Source of the DNA: Nitrospina sp.
GTDB lineage: Bacteria > Nitrospinota > Nitrospinia > Nitrospinales > Nitrospinaceae
Direction: 5' to 3'
Length of the DNA stretch: 8,003 nucleotides
Assembly: GCA_004357365.1 (NCBI GenBank)
Contig: SMVT01000023.1
Location: 1-8,003, forward strand
In this document: positions 6,175 to 8,003 of the stretch, piece by piece
Position numbering within the stretch: position 1 is the first letter of the stretch
How the letters are laid out: the number at the start of each line of letters is the position of its first letter
Program-made: the position numbers and the translations under genes
Notes under the pieces: model-generated
Told to the model about the DNA's origin: nothing
Seen by the model: the letters and a program-made list of their open reading frames with translations, nothing else
Databases searched by the model: none

Positions 6175-7182
6175 TTATTCACCGCGAAAGGATTCGTCCG
6201 CCTCGCGGACCATGCGTTCGGTCTGGTGGGAATGCCGCGGGGAAAAATGAAACACCTTGAGTTGCTTGACCCCGGCTTCCTTCGCCAGAAGCCCCGCCTG
6301 CCGGGTGGTGAGGTGGCAGCGGTCACGCGCCCGATCCTCTTCTTCGGCGATGAACGGGGATTCGCAGAACAACAGATCGGCCCCGCGCACCAGATCCACG
6401 ATACGCGGGACGTTCTCCGGGGTATACACCGTGTCGACGATGTAGGCGATCTTCTGCCCCGGCGTGATCGTCACCAGCTTTTTCTTCAATTCTCCCAACG
6501 AATACTCACGCGACTCCTTAGCGCCGTTACCCCCCACCGGCACCGGAATCGCAAGATCATCCGCCGCGCCTTCAAAAATTTTCTGCTTGAGCCGGTTGAG
6601 CCACGCGCCCGGCTCCAGGTTCATCGCGGTCAATTCCGCCTTGTTGATGTTGACGTGGGATTTTTCCTTGAGCGCGAAACCCAGACAAGTGACCCGGTGC
6701 TCCAAAATGGCCGCGGAGACGGACAGCGCCGGCTCGTCGAGAATCAGTCCGTCCTGGAAGGGCTCTTCCCGTTCGTCGTTCTTTTGAAACCGGTCGATGG
6801 CGCGGAACGTGGCTTTGTGCAACCGGTTCGCATGCACTTCCACCACTTCCAGCGTGAGGGACTCCGCATAACGGTCGACCAGGTTCCAGGTGAACCCGGC
6901 CAGCTTGCCCGCGACATTGGCGATAAAGTGTTCCGGACCGTACAGGGTAATCGTCTTGCCACGTCCGAACACCGCGCGCAGAAAGTGGTCGAACCCGATG
7001 AAATGGTCGATATGCGTATGGCTGACGAATACGTGCGACACCTTTAGTAAATCCGCGTGGGTGAGCGGCGATAAATCCCCGAGGTCGAACAGGAATGCCC
7101 GCTTCTCGTACAAAAACTGCACGAATAAGCCGGGGTCGCCCAACGGGTCGTTCACCAGCGATGGATGTAAAATCGGTTTCAT
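6175..7182 (-). CDS. MBL-fold metallo-hydrolase, ribonuclease Z-like
   Basis: This 335-residue metallo-beta-lactamase-fold hydrolase most resembles RNase Z, the endonuclease that removes 3' trailers from tRNA precursors. Metal-binding motifs are present: H55-T-H57-I-D59-H60, then H162 in E-H-R-V-T-C-L-G-F, D250 in Y-I-V-D-T, and a final H312 in F-H-F-S-P-R-H. A Y-G-P loop and C-H-L-T-T-R-Q-A-G-L-L-A-K-E-A-G also match the family. The start differs from textbook RNase Z: the segment after the first strands reads F-L-F-D-L-G-D-L-S-P, not the usual G-E-G-T-Q, so it belongs to a divergent subgroup and may act on another phosphodiester. The ATG at 7182 lacks a good Shine-Dalgarno and begins 17 bp after the prfB stop, suggesting cotranscription or coupling with prfB. 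Confidence 0.85.
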   Translation of the reverse strand: MKPILHPSLVNDPLGDPGLFVQFLYEKRAFLFDLGDLSPLTHADLLKVSHVFVSHTHIDHFIGFDHFLRAVFGRGKTITLYGPEHFIANVAGKLAGFTWNLVDRYAESLTLEVVEVHANRLHKATFRAIDRFQKNDEREEPFQDGLILDEPALSVSAAILEHRVTCLGFALKEKSHVNINKAELTAMNLEPGAWLNRLKQKIFEGAADDLAIPVPVGGNGAKESREYSLGELKKKLVTITPGQKIAYIVDTVYTPENVPRIVDLVRGADLLFCESPFIAEEEDRARDRCHLTTRQAGLLAKEAGVKQLKVFHFSPRHSHQTERMVREADESFRGE

Positions 7183-7199
7183 ATTTTTTGAACCGCCGC

Positions 7200-8003
7200 T
7201 TAGGCGGTGACGTTTACCTTTAACAAATACGCTTCAATGAAGCGGCCCAGATCACCGTCCAGCACCGCGTCCACGTTGCCCATCTCCACGCCGGTGCGCA
7301 GGTCCTTGGCCATGCGGTAAGGATGCAGAACGTAGGAGCGGATCTGGCTGCCCCATTCGATTTTCTTCTTCTCCTTTTCCTTGGCCTTTTTCTCTTCGTC
7401 CTTTTTTTCCTTTTCGAATTCGTAAAGGCGCGCCCTCAGCACTTTCATGGCCGACGCCTTGTTCTTGTGCTGGGAGCGTTCGTTCTGGCACTGCACGACG
7501 ATCCCCGTCGGATGGTGAGTGATGCGCACCGCGGAGTCGGTGGTGTTGACCCCCTGACCGCCCGGACCGGAGGCGCGGTAAACGTCGATCTTCAGATCGT
7601 CGTCGCGGATTTCGATCTCGACGTCTTCCGCCACTTCCGGATACACGAACACCGAGGCGAAAGACGTGTGCCGCCGCTTGTTGGAATCGAACGGCGAGAT
7701 GCGTACCAGCCGGTGCACGCCGATCTCCGCTTTCAGGTACCCGTAGGTGTAATCGCCGGTGAACAGGACCGTGGCGCTTTTGATCCCGGCCTCCTCCCCA
7801 TACTGCATGTCGAGCACTTCCGTCTGGTAGCTGTTGCGCTCGCCCCAGCGGAGGTACATGCGCAACAGCATGCTGGCCCAGTCCTGCGATTCGGTTCCCC
7901 CGGCGCCGGAGTTGATGGCGAGGATGGCGTTATTGCCGTCGCTTTCGCCGGAGAGCATGGCCTTCAGTTCCGCCTCGGTCAACTTATTTTCCAGGGCGGA
8001 GAG
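7200..8003 (-). CDS. prfB: Peptide chain release factor 2 (RF2), C-terminal part; 5' end beyond the window
   Basis: RF2 recognises UGA and UAA in the ribosomal A site and triggers release of the finished peptide. The frame runs open to the right edge, so about 267 C-terminal residues are present of a protein of about 365. Diagnostic features are the conserved A-G-A-G-G-T-E-S-Q-D-W block, the S-P-F anticodon-like tripeptide (bases 7689-7697) that distinguishes RF2 from RF1, and the catalytic G-G-Q (7554-7562) in S-G-P-G-G-Q-G-V-N. After the GGQ domain is a strongly K/E-rich helix, followed by W-G-S-Q-I-R-S-Y-V-L-H-P-Y and K-D-L-R-T-G. The start codon, and the programmed +1 frameshift site found near codon 25 of many prfB genes, lie outside the window. 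An RNase Z-like gene follows 17 bp downstream. Confidence 0.97.
   Translation of the reverse strand, partial: LSALENKLTEAELKAMLSGESDGNNAILAINSGAGGTESQDWASMLLRMYLRWGERNSYQTEVLDMQYGEEAGIKSATVLFTGDYTYGYLKAEIGVHRLVRISPFDSNKRRHTSFASVFVYPEVAEDVEIEIRDDDLKIDVYRASGPGGQGVNTTDSAVRITHHPTGIVVQCQNERSQHKNKASAMKVLRARLYEFEKEKKDEEKKAKEKEKKKIEWGSQIRSYVLHPYRMAKDLRTGVEMGNVDAVLDGDLGRFIEAYLLKVNVTA

Noticed and set aside
6160..7047. Plus-strand open frame (295 codons) opposite the RNase Z-like gene
   Set aside because: Its Arg/His-rich translation has no motif; the minus strand carries all the metal ligands of the MBL fold.
7351..7411. Pyrimidine-rich low-complexity tract
   Set aside because: On the coding strand it is the K/E-rich helix after the GGQ domain of RF2, which is normally highly charged and of similar length.

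Overview
The window is ordinary bacterial chromosome with densely packed genes on both strands and GC-rich third codon positions. The gene families (CruF-like carotenoid enzyme, YajQ, a long LOG-family protein, GT4 glycosyltransferases, an RNase Z-like hydrolase and RF2) suggest a Gram-negative bacterium. A Nitrospinota or deltaproteobacterial lineage would fit the mix. That lineage is an impression from gene content only; no marker gene here settles it.

Layout. At 1-437 (+) is the C-terminal half of a CruF/DUF422-type carotenoid biosynthesis membrane protein. It overlaps tail to tail by 21 bp with yajQ (417-914, -). Upstream of yajQ on the same strand is a small two-helix membrane protein (979-1227, -). 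It is divergent, across only 38 bp, from a LOG-family nucleotide-binding protein with N- and C-terminal extensions (1266-2303, +). A 380 bp non-coding stretch follows (2304-2683). It holds a REP-like palindromic repeat pair and, further on, an AT-rich inverted repeat upstream of a stand-alone cyclic-nucleotide-binding-domain protein (2684-3067, +).

The section 3199-5904 (+) looks like a small surface-glycan operon: a GT4 glycosyltransferase, a 90-residue protein of unknown function, and a second GT4 glycosyltransferase. The last two overlap in an ATGA start/stop. The first glycosyltransferase is split by a -1 frame change exactly at a run of nine T (3498-3506). It also lacks residues conserved in the family. 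It may be a sequencing error, a phase-variable gene, a gene read through by slippage, or a decaying gene.

Downstream, 5905-6174 lies between convergent genes. It contains a MITE-like imperfect inverted repeat of about 180 bp (5944-6123) built of four hairpins. On the minus strand, prfB (RF2; its N-terminus lies beyond the right edge) is followed after 17 bp by an RNase Z-like MBL-fold hydrolase (6175-7182), probably as one transcription unit.

I do not see a CRISPR array, rRNA or tRNA gene, transposase, or a clear new defence or biosynthetic system. The features most worth follow-up are the homopolymer-interrupted glycosyltransferase, the coupled 90-residue protein, and the two families of intergenic palindromes.
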